From contig JAUYAK010000103.1 of the NCBI GenBank assembly GCA_030693515.1, positions 1 to 63,700 on the forward strand: DNA of 63,700 bases. The letters run 5' to 3'. The notes below the pieces were generated by a model. The model had not been told where the DNA came from. It did no database searches and was given only the letters and a program-made list of their open reading frames with translations. This document shows, piece after piece, positions 29,730 to 39,637 of the stretch. The translations under genes were made by a program, and so were the position numbers. The stretch comes from Opitutaceae bacterium. GTDB taxonomy: Bacteria; Verrucomicrobiota; Verrucomicrobiia; Opitutales; Opitutaceae. Positions within the stretch are counted from its first letter, which is position 1, and each line of letters opens with the position of its first letter.

Positions 29730-31568
29730 ATGACCATGAAACGCGGCCTCGTCACCGCCCTCCGTGTCGTCCTCGTGCTGCTGCTGGCCGGACCGGTCGC
29801 GCTGCGCGCTGCCGAGTTGTGGGATATGGCCGAGGTGCGGAAACATCCGCTTGAGGTCCGCGCGGTCGCAGCTCCGCGCCAGGTGCCGCTGGTCATCGCG
29901 GCCGGTGCCGACTGGATGAACACGGGCGATGCGTGGGTCGCGCCGAAAGGGGACGCGAAAACGAAGTCCGCGAGCGCGCCCACGCCGCGGGACGAGCGGC
30001 AGCTCATCGTCGAGGAGTTGTTCTTCAGCTTGGTCACGGCCGCCGCGGGGCCGAGTCAGATTTATTGCGCGATCGCGCGACCCGAGACGGCCGGCGATCC
30101 GGTGCCCGTGGTGCTGGTATTTCACGGCGGCGGCGGGCACGCGAGCCCGGCGCTGGCGTTGGCGGCGGCGCGGCGCCACCCGGGAATGGCGGCGGTGGCG
30201 ATGGACTACAACGGCCAGTTCGCCGCGCGCAAAGCCGAGCGCGTCACCGACTGGAAAATACCCGCGCCGACGCGGCAGCTCGCCCTGGTGCCCGACCTGC
30301 GGAATTACCCGATGTATCACTACGTCACGGCGGCGCGGCGCACGATCGATTGGCTGGAAACCCAGGTGTGGGCGGATGCGTCGCGCGTCGGCTGTCTGGG
30401 CATTTCCAACGGCGGCTGGGTCGCGCTGCTGCTCGCGGGCGCGGACGAGCGGGTGAAGTGTGTGACGACCGGCGTCAGCGCCGGGGGCGTGGTCGGCACG
30501 GCCGGACGCGGTGCCCAGCAAATGCGTTGGGAACCGGCTGCGCAGCGCCCGTTGTGGCAGGCGAATTACGAGCCGCTGGCTTACGCCGCGCGCACGCGGG
30601 CCGCGGTGTTTTTTCAACTTTCGTCGAACGATTTCTGGTTCTGGCTGAGCGGAGCCGCGCGCCATCTTGCTGCGCTACCGGAGCCGAAGGGCTGGGTCGT
30701 GCGCCCCAATGCCAACCATGGTGCGGGCGGGCCCGAGGTCTCCGATCTCGCGGCGCCCGCGTTCATGCGCCACGTGCTCCTCGGCGACGCGCCGCTGCCG
30801 GCCGTGCGCGATGTGCGGGTCTCGGCCGATGGCACGACCTACACGTGGAGCGTCACCGGGCCCACGCCGATCGCGAGCGCGGTGTTGCACTGGAGCCCCG
30901 GCCGCACCGTGAGCCCGGCGCGGTATTGGCGGGAGTTTCCGGCGGAGCGCGCCGGGGAAGGCTGGCGCGCGACGATCCCGCGCGAGTTCGCGGCGCTGGC
31001 GTCGGAGGCGTTCGTCACGGTCGACGATGTGAAACAGCGGGCGGTCTCGGGTCCGTTGTTACGCAACGCGGGGATCGATCCGGCGACGGAAGCGTTTTCG
31101 CTCTGGGAATACGGCTCGGTTTGGGATCGCGCGCGTGGGGTGGCGGCCTGGCGGACACCCTCCTCGTTGATGCCCAAGACCGATTTTTCAGTCAGCGATG
31201 CGGGCGGGTTGAAACTTTCCCCGGCCAAGGGCGGCACAAACTTTTGCCTGCTCACGAACAGCGTCGACCTCGTCGGCGGCGCGGCGCGCACGCAGGCCGG
31301 GCTCGTCGTGCGCCTCGACGGGCACGGGCAGCCCGGCACCCTGAAGATCACGCTCGCGCGCGACTCGATGAGCGAAGACGAGACGGCGCGCTCGGCCGAG
31401 ATCCGCTATGGCGCGGATGTATCCACCATCCAGATTCCGTGGGCCGCCTTCACGTCCGCCCGGACGGTGCCGGCGGAGCCCTGGCCGTTCGACGGCCTGC
31501 TGCTGGAAGGCGAGCGCACTGACGGCGCCGCAGTGAGCGTCGAAGCGATCACGTTCCTGCCACAATAA
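29730..31568 (+). CDS. Secreted alpha/beta-hydrolase with C-terminal beta-sandwich-like region
   Basis: 612 residues from ATG 29730 (a second ATG at 29736 is equally possible) with a signal peptide to about residue 27. Catalytic core: HGGGG at 132-136 and nucleophile elbow G-I-S226-N-G-G, followed by a candidate His in PNANHGAGGP. This resembles the dienelactone hydrolase/acetyl xylan esterase side of the superfamily. Residues about 365-450 look like an Ig-like module (TYTWSVTGPTPIASAVLHW), and about 470-612 like a carbohydrate-binding jelly-roll (VVRLDGHGQPGTLKITLARD). It is probably a periplasmic carbohydrate esterase acting with the upstream sulfatase. Its function beyond hydrolase is inferred. 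Confidence 0.82.
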   Translation: MTMKRGLVTALRVVLVLLLAGPVALRAAELWDMAEVRKHPLEVRAVAAPRQVPLVIAAGADWMNTGDAWVAPKGDAKTKSASAPTPRDERQLIVEELFFSLVTAAAGPSQIYCAIARPETAGDPVPVVLVFHGGGGHASPALALAAARRHPGMAAVAMDYNGQFAARKAERVTDWKIPAPTRQLALVPDLRNYPMYHYVTAARRTIDWLETQVWADASRVGCLGISNGGWVALLLAGADERVKCVTTGVSAGGVVGTAGRGAQQMRWEPAAQRPLWQANYEPLAYAARTRAAVFFQLSSNDFWFWLSGAARHLAALPEPKGWVVRPNANHGAGGPEVSDLAAPAFMRHVLLGDAPLPAVRDVRVSADGTTYTWSVTGPTPIASAVLHWSPGRTVSPARYWREFPAERAGEGWRATIPREFAALASEAFVTVDDVKQRAVSGPLLRNAGIDPATEAFSLWEYGSVWDRARGVAAWRTPSSLMPKTDFSVSDAGGLKLSPAKGGTNFCLLTNSVDLVGGAARTQAGLVVRLDGHGQPGTLKITLARDSMSEDETARSAEIRYGADVSTIQIPWAAFTSARTVPAEPWPFDGLLLEGERTDGAAVSVEAITFLPQ

Positions 31569-31593
31569 CTTTGTTTTTTAACACCCCCACCCC

Positions 31594-34410
31594 ATGAAAA
31601 TCTCACCCCGCCCGCTCCTCCTCCGTTCGCTAGCCTTCGCTGCGTCTGCACTCGCCGCCCACGGTCAGGCCGTGGCTCCGGTCGATGATAAGGCCCCCAT
31701 CCAGCTCTCGCCGTTTCAAGTCTCCACCGACAACGACGTCGGCTACGCCGCCGCGAATTCCCTCTCGGGCAGCCGGCTCAACACCGATCTGAAAAACACG
31801 CCCGCCGCGATTTCCGTTTTCACCAAGGAATTTTTGGACGACATCGGCGCGCTGAACACGCTGGGCGCGATGGAGTATGCGCTGAATGCCTCGCGCGAGT
31901 TCACCGACTACACCGGCCTCGCCTCCGCGCAACAGAGCGACGGCAACATCCAGGTGCGCGGGTTCACCGGTGCCTCGCTCGCGCGCGATCTCTTCGTCTG
32001 GCGCGTGTCGAGCGATGTGTTCAACACCGAGCGGCTCGATTTCTCGCGCGGGCCCAACTCCATCCTCAACGGCGTCGGCGGCCCGGGCGGCATCGTCAAT
32101 ACGACGACGAAGCGCGCCCACCTCGCCGGCAAGTCCACCGACCAGGTGCAGGTGCGCATCGGCAGTTGGGACGATTACCGCGCGACCGTGGATGTGAACC
32201 GCAGCGTGGGCAAAACCATCGCCGTGCGCGCCAACGTCCTCTGGCAGGACCGCGAGAGCTGGCGCGAGTTCGAGTTTCTCCGGACGAAGGCCGGCACCCT
32301 CGCCGCCACGTATCGGCCGTTCGCGCACACTGAGATCCGCGTGCAGGGCGAATACGCCGAGCGCTCGCAGCTCAACGCCATGCCGTGGCCCAGCGCGGAC
32401 TACGCCGGCGACTGGCTGGCCGCCAGCCGCCCGCTCGCGGCGAACAACACCGAGGCCGTCGGCGGCACGATCGCCAACGGCAACCGCTTCGTCGTTTACG
32501 ATCCGCTCGGCGGCACCGGCCTCGTCTCCTGGTCCGGCACGCGCCTGACGGCGAAGGCCCCCGGCTCGCCTTCGCTCACCGGCAACGCCCGCGCGTTCAC
32601 CGATTTCTCGATTCTCCCGCGCGCGAGTTATCTCGGCGGCCCCGGCACCGGCTCCGACAACCGTTACGGCACCGGCTCCGTCTTCATCGAGCAGCGCCTC
32701 GGCGGCCTGATCCTCGAGCTTGCGTTCAACCACCAGCGCGACGCCCGCCGCGCCGACTTCGGGATCAGTTGGAACAGCATGGGCGCCTACGGCGATGTCA
32801 ACGCCCTCATCCCCCGCACCGCGCTGCCCAACGGCGCGCTCCCCGCCAACGCCGGCCAGCGCAACCCCAGTGCGGGCCAGTTTTACGTGCAGGGCCAGGC
32901 TGGATACCGCGACATCAAGAACGAGACCGACACGTGGCGCGTCACCGCCGCCTACGAACTGGACCTCGAACGCCGCCGCCTCGGCCGCCACCAGTTCGCC
33001 GCGCTCGCGTCGAGCGAAGCCTACAACTTCTTCACCGCCGCGCTCAACGAGGTGAACGTCACGCCGCCCGGCACGACGCTCTACCCGCTCGACATCACCG
33101 TCGCCGCGAACCAGCTCTGGCGCCGCACCACGCTCGATTTCAGCTCCTCCGATCCCAACAAACGCGGTGCGCTCGACCCGCGCGCGTATCCGCTCGTCAA
33201 CGTCAACGGGATCACGTCGGGCTACCGCCGCACGAACGACGCGAGCAACCTCCAGACGACCACGACCGATTCCCTGATGCTCGCCGGCCAGAGCAATTTC
33301 TGGCGCGACCGCGTCGTCGCCACCTGGGGTTTCCGCCGCGACGCCCAGGATTTCTGGAACGGGGCCAACGCCACGCGCGATCCCGTGACGCGCGAGTTCA
33401 GCCTCAAGCTGGCGAAGCAGGCGAACACCGACTTCGCCGGCAACACCCGCACCTACGGTCTCGTCGTGCGCCCGCTGCCCTGGCTCGGCCTCGTCTATAA
33501 CAACGCCGACAATTTCGTCCCGCAGACGCCGATCGACATCAACGACCAGCCGATGGGTCCGCGCTTCGGCAAGGGCCAGGACATCGGCGTGAAGCTATCG
33601 CTCTGGTCCGGGAAAATAAATCTCACGCTCTCCCGCTACCGGCTCACCGAGACCAATCGCACCGCCAACGACGCCGCCATCACGACGAGCCTCGTGCCCG
33701 CCATCAACGAGATATGGGAGGCGCTCGGCCGCCCCGAGCGCACCATCACCAGTCCGCGCGACAGTGTCGACAACACCGGCCGCGGCTGGGAGTTCGAGGT
33801 CACGGCGAACCCGACGCGCAACTTCCGCCTCACCCTCAACGCCAGCGATACCGAGGTCGTGCAATCGCGCACGCTGCCGCGCGCCGAAGCCTACCTCGCG
33901 GCCAATCTCGCCGCGTGGCAGCAGAGCGCGTCGCGCCCGCTCGTCGCCCCCTACACGGCGATCGACACCAACGTGAATCCCACGGTCGCCGACGCCATCC
34001 GCAGCGCCACCAACTGGCTCGCCGTCATCCGGCGCGCCGACGGGCAGGCGCCGCGTCAGGCCGTGCAGTATCGCGTGAACTCTTTCGGCACCTACACGTT
34101 TCGCACCAGCGGCGCGTGGTATGACTCGCTGGCCCTCGGCGGCGGCGTGAACTACCGCTCGGCCCCGGTGACCGGCTACGATGCGACGCGAAATTTCGCC
34201 GCGGTCCATGGCGGCGAAGTGATCCTCCTGAACGGCATGCTTTCGAAGACCTGGCAGACCCGCTTCGGCCGTTTCCGCACGCAACTCAACGTGGACAACC
34301 TCCTCGACAACGACGACCTCCTCATCACCGACAAGGACAATACCGGCACGTGGCGCTACATGTTTCAATCGCCGCGGCGCTGGAGCGTGACAGTGACGCG
34401 GCCGTTCTGA
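31594..34410 (+). CDS. TonB-dependent receptor
   Basis: 938 residues with signal peptide 1-25 (cleavage near AHGQA) and a short TonB-box region PIQLSPFQVSTDNDVGYAAANSLSGSRLNTDLKNTPAAISVFTKEFLDDIG. It has the plug motif ERLDFSRGPNSILNGVGGPGGIVN and a barrel ending VTVTRPF. It is strongly similar in its first 250 residues to the STN receptor at 7147-10365 (same ISVFTK-FLDDIG, NTERLDFSRGPNSIL and IGSWDDYRATVD segments), but it has no STN domain. It follows the hydrolase by 25 bases and likely imports the oligosaccharide that the preceding enzymes process. Confidence 0.93.
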   Translation: MKISPRPLLLRSLAFAASALAAHGQAVAPVDDKAPIQLSPFQVSTDNDVGYAAANSLSGSRLNTDLKNTPAAISVFTKEFLDDIGALNTLGAMEYALNASREFTDYTGLASAQQSDGNIQVRGFTGASLARDLFVWRVSSDVFNTERLDFSRGPNSILNGVGGPGGIVNTTTKRAHLAGKSTDQVQVRIGSWDDYRATVDVNRSVGKTIAVRANVLWQDRESWREFEFLRTKAGTLAATYRPFAHTEIRVQGEYAERSQLNAMPWPSADYAGDWLAASRPLAANNTEAVGGTIANGNRFVVYDPLGGTGLVSWSGTRLTAKAPGSPSLTGNARAFTDFSILPRASYLGGPGTGSDNRYGTGSVFIEQRLGGLILELAFNHQRDARRADFGISWNSMGAYGDVNALIPRTALPNGALPANAGQRNPSAGQFYVQGQAGYRDIKNETDTWRVTAAYELDLERRRLGRHQFAALASSEAYNFFTAALNEVNVTPPGTTLYPLDITVAANQLWRRTTLDFSSSDPNKRGALDPRAYPLVNVNGITSGYRRTNDASNLQTTTTDSLMLAGQSNFWRDRVVATWGFRRDAQDFWNGANATRDPVTREFSLKLAKQANTDFAGNTRTYGLVVRPLPWLGLVYNNADNFVPQTPIDINDQPMGPRFGKGQDIGVKLSLWSGKINLTLSRYRLTETNRTANDAAITTSLVPAINEIWEALGRPERTITSPRDSVDNTGRGWEFEVTANPTRNFRLTLNASDTEVVQSRTLPRAEAYLAANLAAWQQSASRPLVAPYTAIDTNVNPTVADAIRSATNWLAVIRRADGQAPRQAVQYRVNSFGTYTFRTSGAWYDSLALGGGVNYRSAPVTGYDATRNFAAVHGGEVILLNGMLSKTWQTRFGRFRTQLNVDNLLDNDDLLITDKDNTGTWRYMFQSPRRWSVTVTRPF

Positions 34411-34518
34411 TTTCCACGCCGGCCGGCACTCTTACTCGCCGGCTGGCGCGCTCGCTCCACGCCCTTGACTTCACTCCTACTAACCGGCGGCGTCGTGCCT
34501 GCACTCCACGTTCCACCC

Positions 34519-36314
34519 ATGAAAATCTTGTCTCCGTTTGCCGTGTCGCTCCTGGCGCTTTCCGCCGGGCTCGCGCCCGGTGCCGAGGGGCCGCCCGTTG
34601 CGCCGGCCGCCGGGCAGACGGGTGTCGTCAGCACCGAAGCGTTGGCCGCGTTCAAACCGAAGCTGCGGGCGACGCTCGTGCGGCACCACGACGCACTGCT
34701 CGGGGCCGACGGCGCGGTGGCCGCACTCAAAGGCAAGACCGCCGAAGGGGAGGGTGCCCTGTCGCTCTATCTGCTGTTCGAGCAGACCGGTGAGCAGAAG
34801 TATCGCCGGGCTGCGCTCGCCTTGGCCGACCAGGTTTTGCGAGACATGCGCGCGACGAAGTTCGGCGTGTTGCCGATCAAATAAAATGACAAGCCGGGCG
34901 GCGAGACGATCACTGGCGGCGGTCCGCCGGCCTTGGGCGCCTACACCTCGGGCGTCGCCTATATCCTGCACAGGGAAGGCGGGCGAACCGACGATCTCCG
35001 CTACCTCGCCACCGTGCTCGACCGTTACCCGTGGAACGAGAGCGGCTGGTGGGCGGCGACCGTCGATGTAAAGACGGGCGAGTCGAAACTGCCCCTCTCC
35101 AAACCCTCGCCGATCAACAAAACCGCCTCCGTCGCGATGGCGGCCGGAGTCGTCAGCGCTATGTGTGCGAGTTCGCCCCGGAGCTTCCATCCGAAAGAAT
35201 CAAACTCCTCACCTGTTGGATGCACGTTCCCGTCGAGGAGCGTCCCAAGGGGTTCAATCACAGCCTCCAGACTTCTGCCGACGGCCTCGGCTGGTCGGCT
35301 GGGACGCCCACAAGCGGCCCCCCTGGCGACGACTATTGCAGTTTTTTCTACAATCCGTTTCGACGGGTTTGGGTGTTCAGTATCAAGCAGCACGGGCCGC
35401 GTGGACGGGCTCGCTACTACGCAGAGAACACCGATTTCGTCGCTGGGGCCGATTGGTCCCGCGCGGTTTATTGGACGAACACGGATCGATTCGACGACCC
35501 AGAGCCAGCGGGTCGCTATCCCGGCGCGGGCGAGGCGCCGCAACTCTACAACTTGGGGGCAGTGGCCTACGAAAGCCTCATGCTCGGGATGCACTACGTT
35601 CTTCGCGGCCCCACCAACGAAGTGTGCGCACGCGAAAAGATACCGAAGCTGACCGACCTTGAACTTGGCTTCAGTCGCGACGGTTTTCACTGGCAGCGCC
35701 CGGATCGGCAGGGCTTCATCACTGGCACACGGCGCGAAGGAGACTGGGATCGTGGCTATCTGCACAGCACCGCCGGCATCTGCCTCGTGCTCGGCGAAAA
35801 GCTGGTGTTTCCCTACACTGCCTATTCCGGCATCGCGCCCAACGGCAGTCGCGGGATGTATACCGGAGGCAGTATCGGAATCGCGCTTCTACGCCGCGAC
35901 GGCTTCGCCTCGATGGATGCCAAAGATCGACCGGGCACCCTCACCACTCGCCCGGTCGTCTTCGATGGCACGCAGGTCTTCGTCAACGCGGCGACCGCCA
36001 GCGGTTCGCTTCGGGTGGAAATTCTTGACGAAAACGGCGCGGTCATCGCTCCGTTCTCCGCGGAAAACTGTCAGCCGGTATCCGCCGACAAGACCCTGAT
36101 TCCCGTGACGTGGCGCGGCAACGAAAGTGTCGCGGCGTTGCGCGGCAAAGCGGTGCGCTTCCGTTTTCATCTCACTCGCGGCAGCCTCTTCGCCTTCTGG
36201 GTGAGCCCCGATGCCGCCGGCGCGAGTCGCGGCTATTTGGCCGCGGGCGGCCCGGGTTACGCCGGCGTGATCGATACCGTGGGCGTCGCCGCGCTCCCTC
36301 CCGCGCAACGTTGA
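34519..36314 (+). pseudogene. Chimeric pseudogene: secreted protein N-terminus joined out of frame to a glycosidase-like C-terminus
   Basis: From ATG 34519 a signal peptide (MKILSPFAVSLLALSAGLAPGA) and an alpha-helical domain are read to an in-frame TAA at 34882-34884. Reading then continues in the same frame without interruption (NDKPGGETITGGG, LGAYTSGVAYILHREGG, VASVAMAAGVVSA-like) to about 35155, so the TAA looks like a point nonsense mutation (GAA to TAA would restore a coding codon). At about 35155 the coding frame shifts and a different protein continues to the stop at 36314: YVCEFAPELPSERIKLLTCWMHVP ... GFSRDGFHWQRPDRQGF ... GMYTGGSIGIALLRRDGF. This resembles secreted five-bladed beta-propeller glycosidase-like proteins (GH32/43-type) common in planctomycetes and verrucomicrobia. 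It is thus two gene pieces fused by a deletion, plus a stop codon. Confidence 0.78.
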
Positions 36315-36328
36315 GCCAAGCCTGCTCC

Positions 36329-37303
36329 ATGATCAAACGCTTCACCTCCCTCTACCCGCTCTGGATTGTCGCCTTGTCGCTGGTCGGTCTTCTCAAGCCG
36401 GAGGCGCTCACGTGGTTCGCCGGCCCGTGGGTCGTGTGGGCGCTCTCCGTAGTGATGCTCGGCATGGGCTTCACGCTCACGTTCGACGATTTCCAAAAAC
36501 TCTTCCGCACGCCCGGCTCGCTCGCCCTCGGGTTTCTCGCCCACTACACGATCATGCCGCTCACCGGCTGGGCCATCGCGCACCTGCTCGACCTCGACCG
36601 CGGTTTCGCCCTCGGCCTCATCCTCGTCGCGAGTTGCCCGTCAGGCACCGCGTCCAACGTCATCGCGTTTCTCGCCCGCGCCAACGTCGCCCGCGCCGTC
36701 ATGGTCACGCTCACCTCCACGCCGCTCGCCTTCGTGATGACGCCCCTCTGGTGCCAGACACTCGCCGGCCAATTCGTGCCCGTCGATGGCTGGGCACTGA
36801 GCCTCACCACGCTGCAAGTCGTCGTGCTCCCCGTGCTCGCTGGCGTGTTCTGCAACTGGAAATTCCCCCGCGCCGTCGCGCGCGTCTCGCCCTACGGCCC
36901 GCTCGTCTCCGTCGTCGCGCTCACCTTCATCGCCGGCAGCATCGTCGCGCAGAGCGCCGCCTCCGTCGTCGCCAACGCCGGCAAACTCTTCCTCGCTGCC
37001 GTCCTCCTCCACGCCATCGGTTTCGCCCTCGGCTACGTCGTTTCGCGGCTCCTCCGCCAGTCCGCGCTCACCTCGCGCACCATCGCCATCGAGGTCGGCA
37101 TGCAAAACGGCGGCATGGCCGCCGTCCTCGCGAAGAAAAATTTCCCGCTCAAACCGACGGCCGCCGTCCCTGCCGTGTTCAGCAGCGTCGTGCAAACTCT
37201 CGTCGGCAGCCTAGTCGCCGCGTATTGGCGCGCACGTCCGACCACCGAACAAACGGCGGCACATCTCCCCGCCATGCACGCTCCGAAAGAATCCCGCGCG
37301 TGA
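36329..37303 (+). CDS. BASS-family sodium/organic anion symporter
   Basis: 324 residues from ATG 36329 (MIKRFTSLYPLWI). There are about nine to ten hydrophobic helices, with family motifs MLGMGFTLTFDDF, LASCPSGTASNVIAFLARANVARAV (the crossed-helix sodium/substrate site) and the IEVGMQNGGMAAVLAKKNF segment. The bile acid:sodium symporter family takes up small organic anions such as pantoate, pyruvate and other carboxylates. Here, beside an aldolase for 2-keto acids, it may import a sugar acid or keto acid. It sits in the inner membrane. Its stop TGA overlaps the GTG start of the next gene (GTGA). Confidence 0.88.
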   Translation: MIKRFTSLYPLWIVALSLVGLLKPEALTWFAGPWVVWALSVVMLGMGFTLTFDDFQKLFRTPGSLALGFLAHYTIMPLTGWAIAHLLDLDRGFALGLILVASCPSGTASNVIAFLARANVARAVMVTLTSTPLAFVMTPLWCQTLAGQFVPVDGWALSLTTLQVVVLPVLAGVFCNWKFPRAVARVSPYGPLVSVVALTFIAGSIVAQSAASVVANAGKLFLAAVLLHAIGFALGYVVSRLLRQSALTSRTIAIEVGMQNGGMAAVLAKKNFPLKPTAAVPAVFSSVVQTLVGSLVAAYWRARPTTEQTAAHLPAMHAPKESRA

Positions 37304-38406
37304 ACGCCACCCGCCATGCCCGCGCGGGCATTTACTACTGGAAATGCGACCGCCCGGCCGCGTTCTACGGTTTGCACGCCAGGTCGGCCAAGCCTGCGCC
37401 CGCCGGGATAGAGCAGCACCTCGCCACCGCGCTGGCCCAGCATTTCGGCGAGCGCATCGAAGTCATTCCCAGCACCGGCCAGGGCAACCATCTCACCTTC
37501 ACCGCTCAAATCGGCGGTCGCAGCGCGTTTATCCGAGTCGAAGACGGACCCGACGGCGACGACTACATTGAGGTCGAAACCCACCTCCTGCGCGAAGTCG
37601 CGCGCCACGGCGTGCCCGTTCCCGGCGTGCTCCACGCCGATGCCACCCGCCGCGAAATGCCCTTCGCCTGGCAGGTCCTCGAGCATATCCCGCACCCCGA
37701 TCTCAACCAGCACCTCTAGGCCGGCCGCCTCGATCTCCCCGCCGTCGCCACCGAGATCGGCGCCCACGTCGCGCGCTGGCAGACGATCACGCCCGCCGGA
37801 TATGGCCCATTCGACATCGCGGCCTTGCGCCAGGAAAACACGCTCCGCGGCTACCACGCCTCCTACACCGACTACTTCCACACGCGCCTCGACCGCCATC
37901 TCGACTTCCTCGTCGAAAAAAACTTTCTCCCCCGCGCCCGCGCCGGCGAACTTCTCCGCGAGATCAACGTCCACGCCGCGCTCCTTGACCTCCCTTCCGC
38001 CTGTCTCGTCCACAAGGACCTTGCCCTCTGGAACATCCTCGGCCCACCCGAACGCATTGCCGCCGTCATCGATTTCTCCGACGCCATCGGCGGAGACCCC
38101 ATGGACGACATTTCGCTGCTGGGATGTTTTCACGACGGCCCCATGATCGCGCGTGCGCTTGAAGGTTATGCCACCATTCGGAAGCTACCGCCGGATTATG
38201 ACCGCCGCTTTTGGCTGCATCTCCTCCGCAACATGATCTTCAAGGCTGTGATTAGAGTGGGGGCCGGCTACTTCGACCGTGCAGGCGGCTTTTTTCTGCT
38301 CGGCGGCGGCGCAAGTGGTGCCGACCTGCGCGCTTTCACTTTCGCGCGCCTCGACATTGCGCTCCACGGACTCCGCACCAACGCCGATCCATCATCTCTT
38401 TCATGA
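37300..38406 (+). pseudogene. Aminoglycoside-phosphotransferase-family kinase interrupted by an in-frame TAG
   Basis: A GTG at 37300, overlapping the previous stop, opens a frame that encodes an APH/choline-kinase-fold protein. The N-lobe has TGQGNHLTFTAQIGG and SAFIRVEDGPDGDDYIEVETHLLREVARHGVPVPGVL; the C-lobe has the Brenner motif HKDLALWNIL and IDFSDAIGGDPMDDI. The two halves are in the same frame but separated by TAG at 37717-37719, where a CAG (Gln) codon would fit (QHL-Q-AGRLDLP). Full length would be about 368 residues, normal for the family. Because everything else is intact, it is either a very recent nonsense mutation, a sequencing error, or a readthrough site. Such kinases phosphorylate sugars or antibiotics; a sugar kinase role would fit the neighbours. 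Confidence 0.8.
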
Positions 38407-39113
38407 CGCAGGAACCTCTCACTCGCCTACGGGGATCGGAACCTTTTATAGGCACCTGGCTTTCGATCGGCTCGCCGATCATCGCCGAACTCGCCGCCCT
38501 GTCGGGTTTCGACTGGTTGCTTTTCGATCTGGAGCACGGCGCCGGCTCCGAGGCTTCCCTGCTCGGCAATTTGCAGGCAATCCGTGGCACATCTGCACTG
38601 CCTATTGTGCGTGTCGGCGCCCCGCACCCGGATCTGATCCTGCACGCGCTCGATTGGGGCGCGGCTGGCATTATGGTCCCGCATGTCGAATCCGCCGAGC
38701 AAGCACAAGAGTGCCTGCACGCCATCCACTACCCGCCGAGGGGGCGCCGCGGATTCTCCCGCTCGGCACGGGCCTATGACTACGGCCTGCGCAATCCCAG
38801 CGAAGTTGCGCCACCGCTGCTGTTCGCGCAGATCGAGTCCATTCGAGGGGTCGAGAACTCCGAGGCCATCGCAGCCGTTGCAGGGGTCGATGTGCTGTTC
38901 GTTGGCCCGGCCGATCTCGCCCTTGACATTTCCCAACGCACGCAAGGCCGCAACTATCCTTTCGAAGCCTGTCTCGAGCAGGTCGTCACGGCGGGTCGGA
39001 ATGCCGGCAAACAAGCCGGAATATTGGTGCGCAACTCCGAGGATCTCCCTTCCTTGCTCGCGCAGGGATTTACTCACGTCGCGGTCGATTCCGACATCTC
39101 AATCCTTCGCTAG
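38403..39113 (+). CDS. HpcH/HpaI-family aldolase
   Basis: 236 residues, a typical length for class II HpcH/HpaI aldolases. Active-site features are GTWLSIGSP near the start, the catalytic His45 in FDLEHG, Arg in LPIVRVG, the metal ligand Glu in LLFAQIES and Asp in VLFVGPADL. These enzymes cleave 2-keto-3-deoxy sugar acids or related 4-hydroxy-2-keto acids to pyruvate plus an aldehyde. Its ATG overlaps the stop of the upstream kinase pseudogene (ATGA). In this setting it probably finishes catabolism of a deoxy sugar such as L-fucose or L-rhamnose, whose oxidative routes pass through 2-keto-3-deoxy acids; that role is inferred. Confidence 0.9.
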   Translation: MTQEPLTRLRGSEPFIGTWLSIGSPIIAELAALSGFDWLLFDLEHGAGSEASLLGNLQAIRGTSALPIVRVGAPHPDLILHALDWGAAGIMVPHVESAEQAQECLHAIHYPPRGRRGFSRSARAYDYGLRNPSEVAPPLLFAQIESIRGVENSEAIAAVAGVDVLFVGPADLALDISQRTQGRNYPFEACLEQVVTAGRNAGKQAGILVRNSEDLPSLLAQGFTHVAVDSDISILR

Positions 39114-39421
39114 CAATACCAGAGGCTGCGGGCGAAATCGCGCACGGAATACAGCAATGGTCAACAGTCCCTGCAAATAGGGTTCACTCAAACCCACATG
39201 TGAGACACGCGTGCCATACCGGACAATAAATCCTGTAATCAAGAGCCATTGGTATTGTCTAGCATACTCGAAACTGTTTTGCGAGAAGGGTGGTCGAGAT
39301 TACCTCGTAAGATCAGTATCGCAGAACGGAAATTGAGGGGATGGGCGCGGGACAGGCTGTCGCAAAGGAATTCAGCGTGAGGCGACCGGCCGTCGCGCGC
39401 GAGGGGCGGGCAGTTGGTGGC

Positions 39422-39630
39422 GCCGGAGTTCCTGAACTGGACCGTCAACTCGATGTTCAACCAGGGTTCGGCGCGCATCTCAGGATGGGAATTCGAGGGG
39501 CAACACAGTCTCGATCCGCTTCTGCCGCGCTGGGCGCAAGGCTTCGGCGTGCGCGGCTCGCTCAACCTCAGCGACCTCGACGGCCAGTCAACCAGCGGCT
39601 GGCCGGGTCTCAACCGCCAACGCGGTGTTA
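39422..39630 (+). repeat. 209-bp orphan copy of a TBDR segment
   Basis: Direct repeat of 27607-27815 with three substitutions (all synonymous in the receptor frame as far as can be read) and no gaps. The receptor frame is open through it but ends at 39744-39746 in unrelated sequence. No signal peptide, plug or barrel end is present, so it is a non-functional fragment. Confidence 0.92.
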
Positions 39631-39637
39631 ACGCTGA

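Noticed and set aside
29933-31522. 529-codon plus-strand frame within the alpha/beta-hydrolase gene
   Set aside because: Different frame of a supported gene; extremely Arg/Gly-rich and without motifs.
37717-37719. Selenocysteine/pyrrolysine-type recoding at the TAG codon
   Set aside because: No pyl genes or suitable stem-loop were seen, and a Gln codon fits the family; simple nonsense mutation is the plainer explanation.
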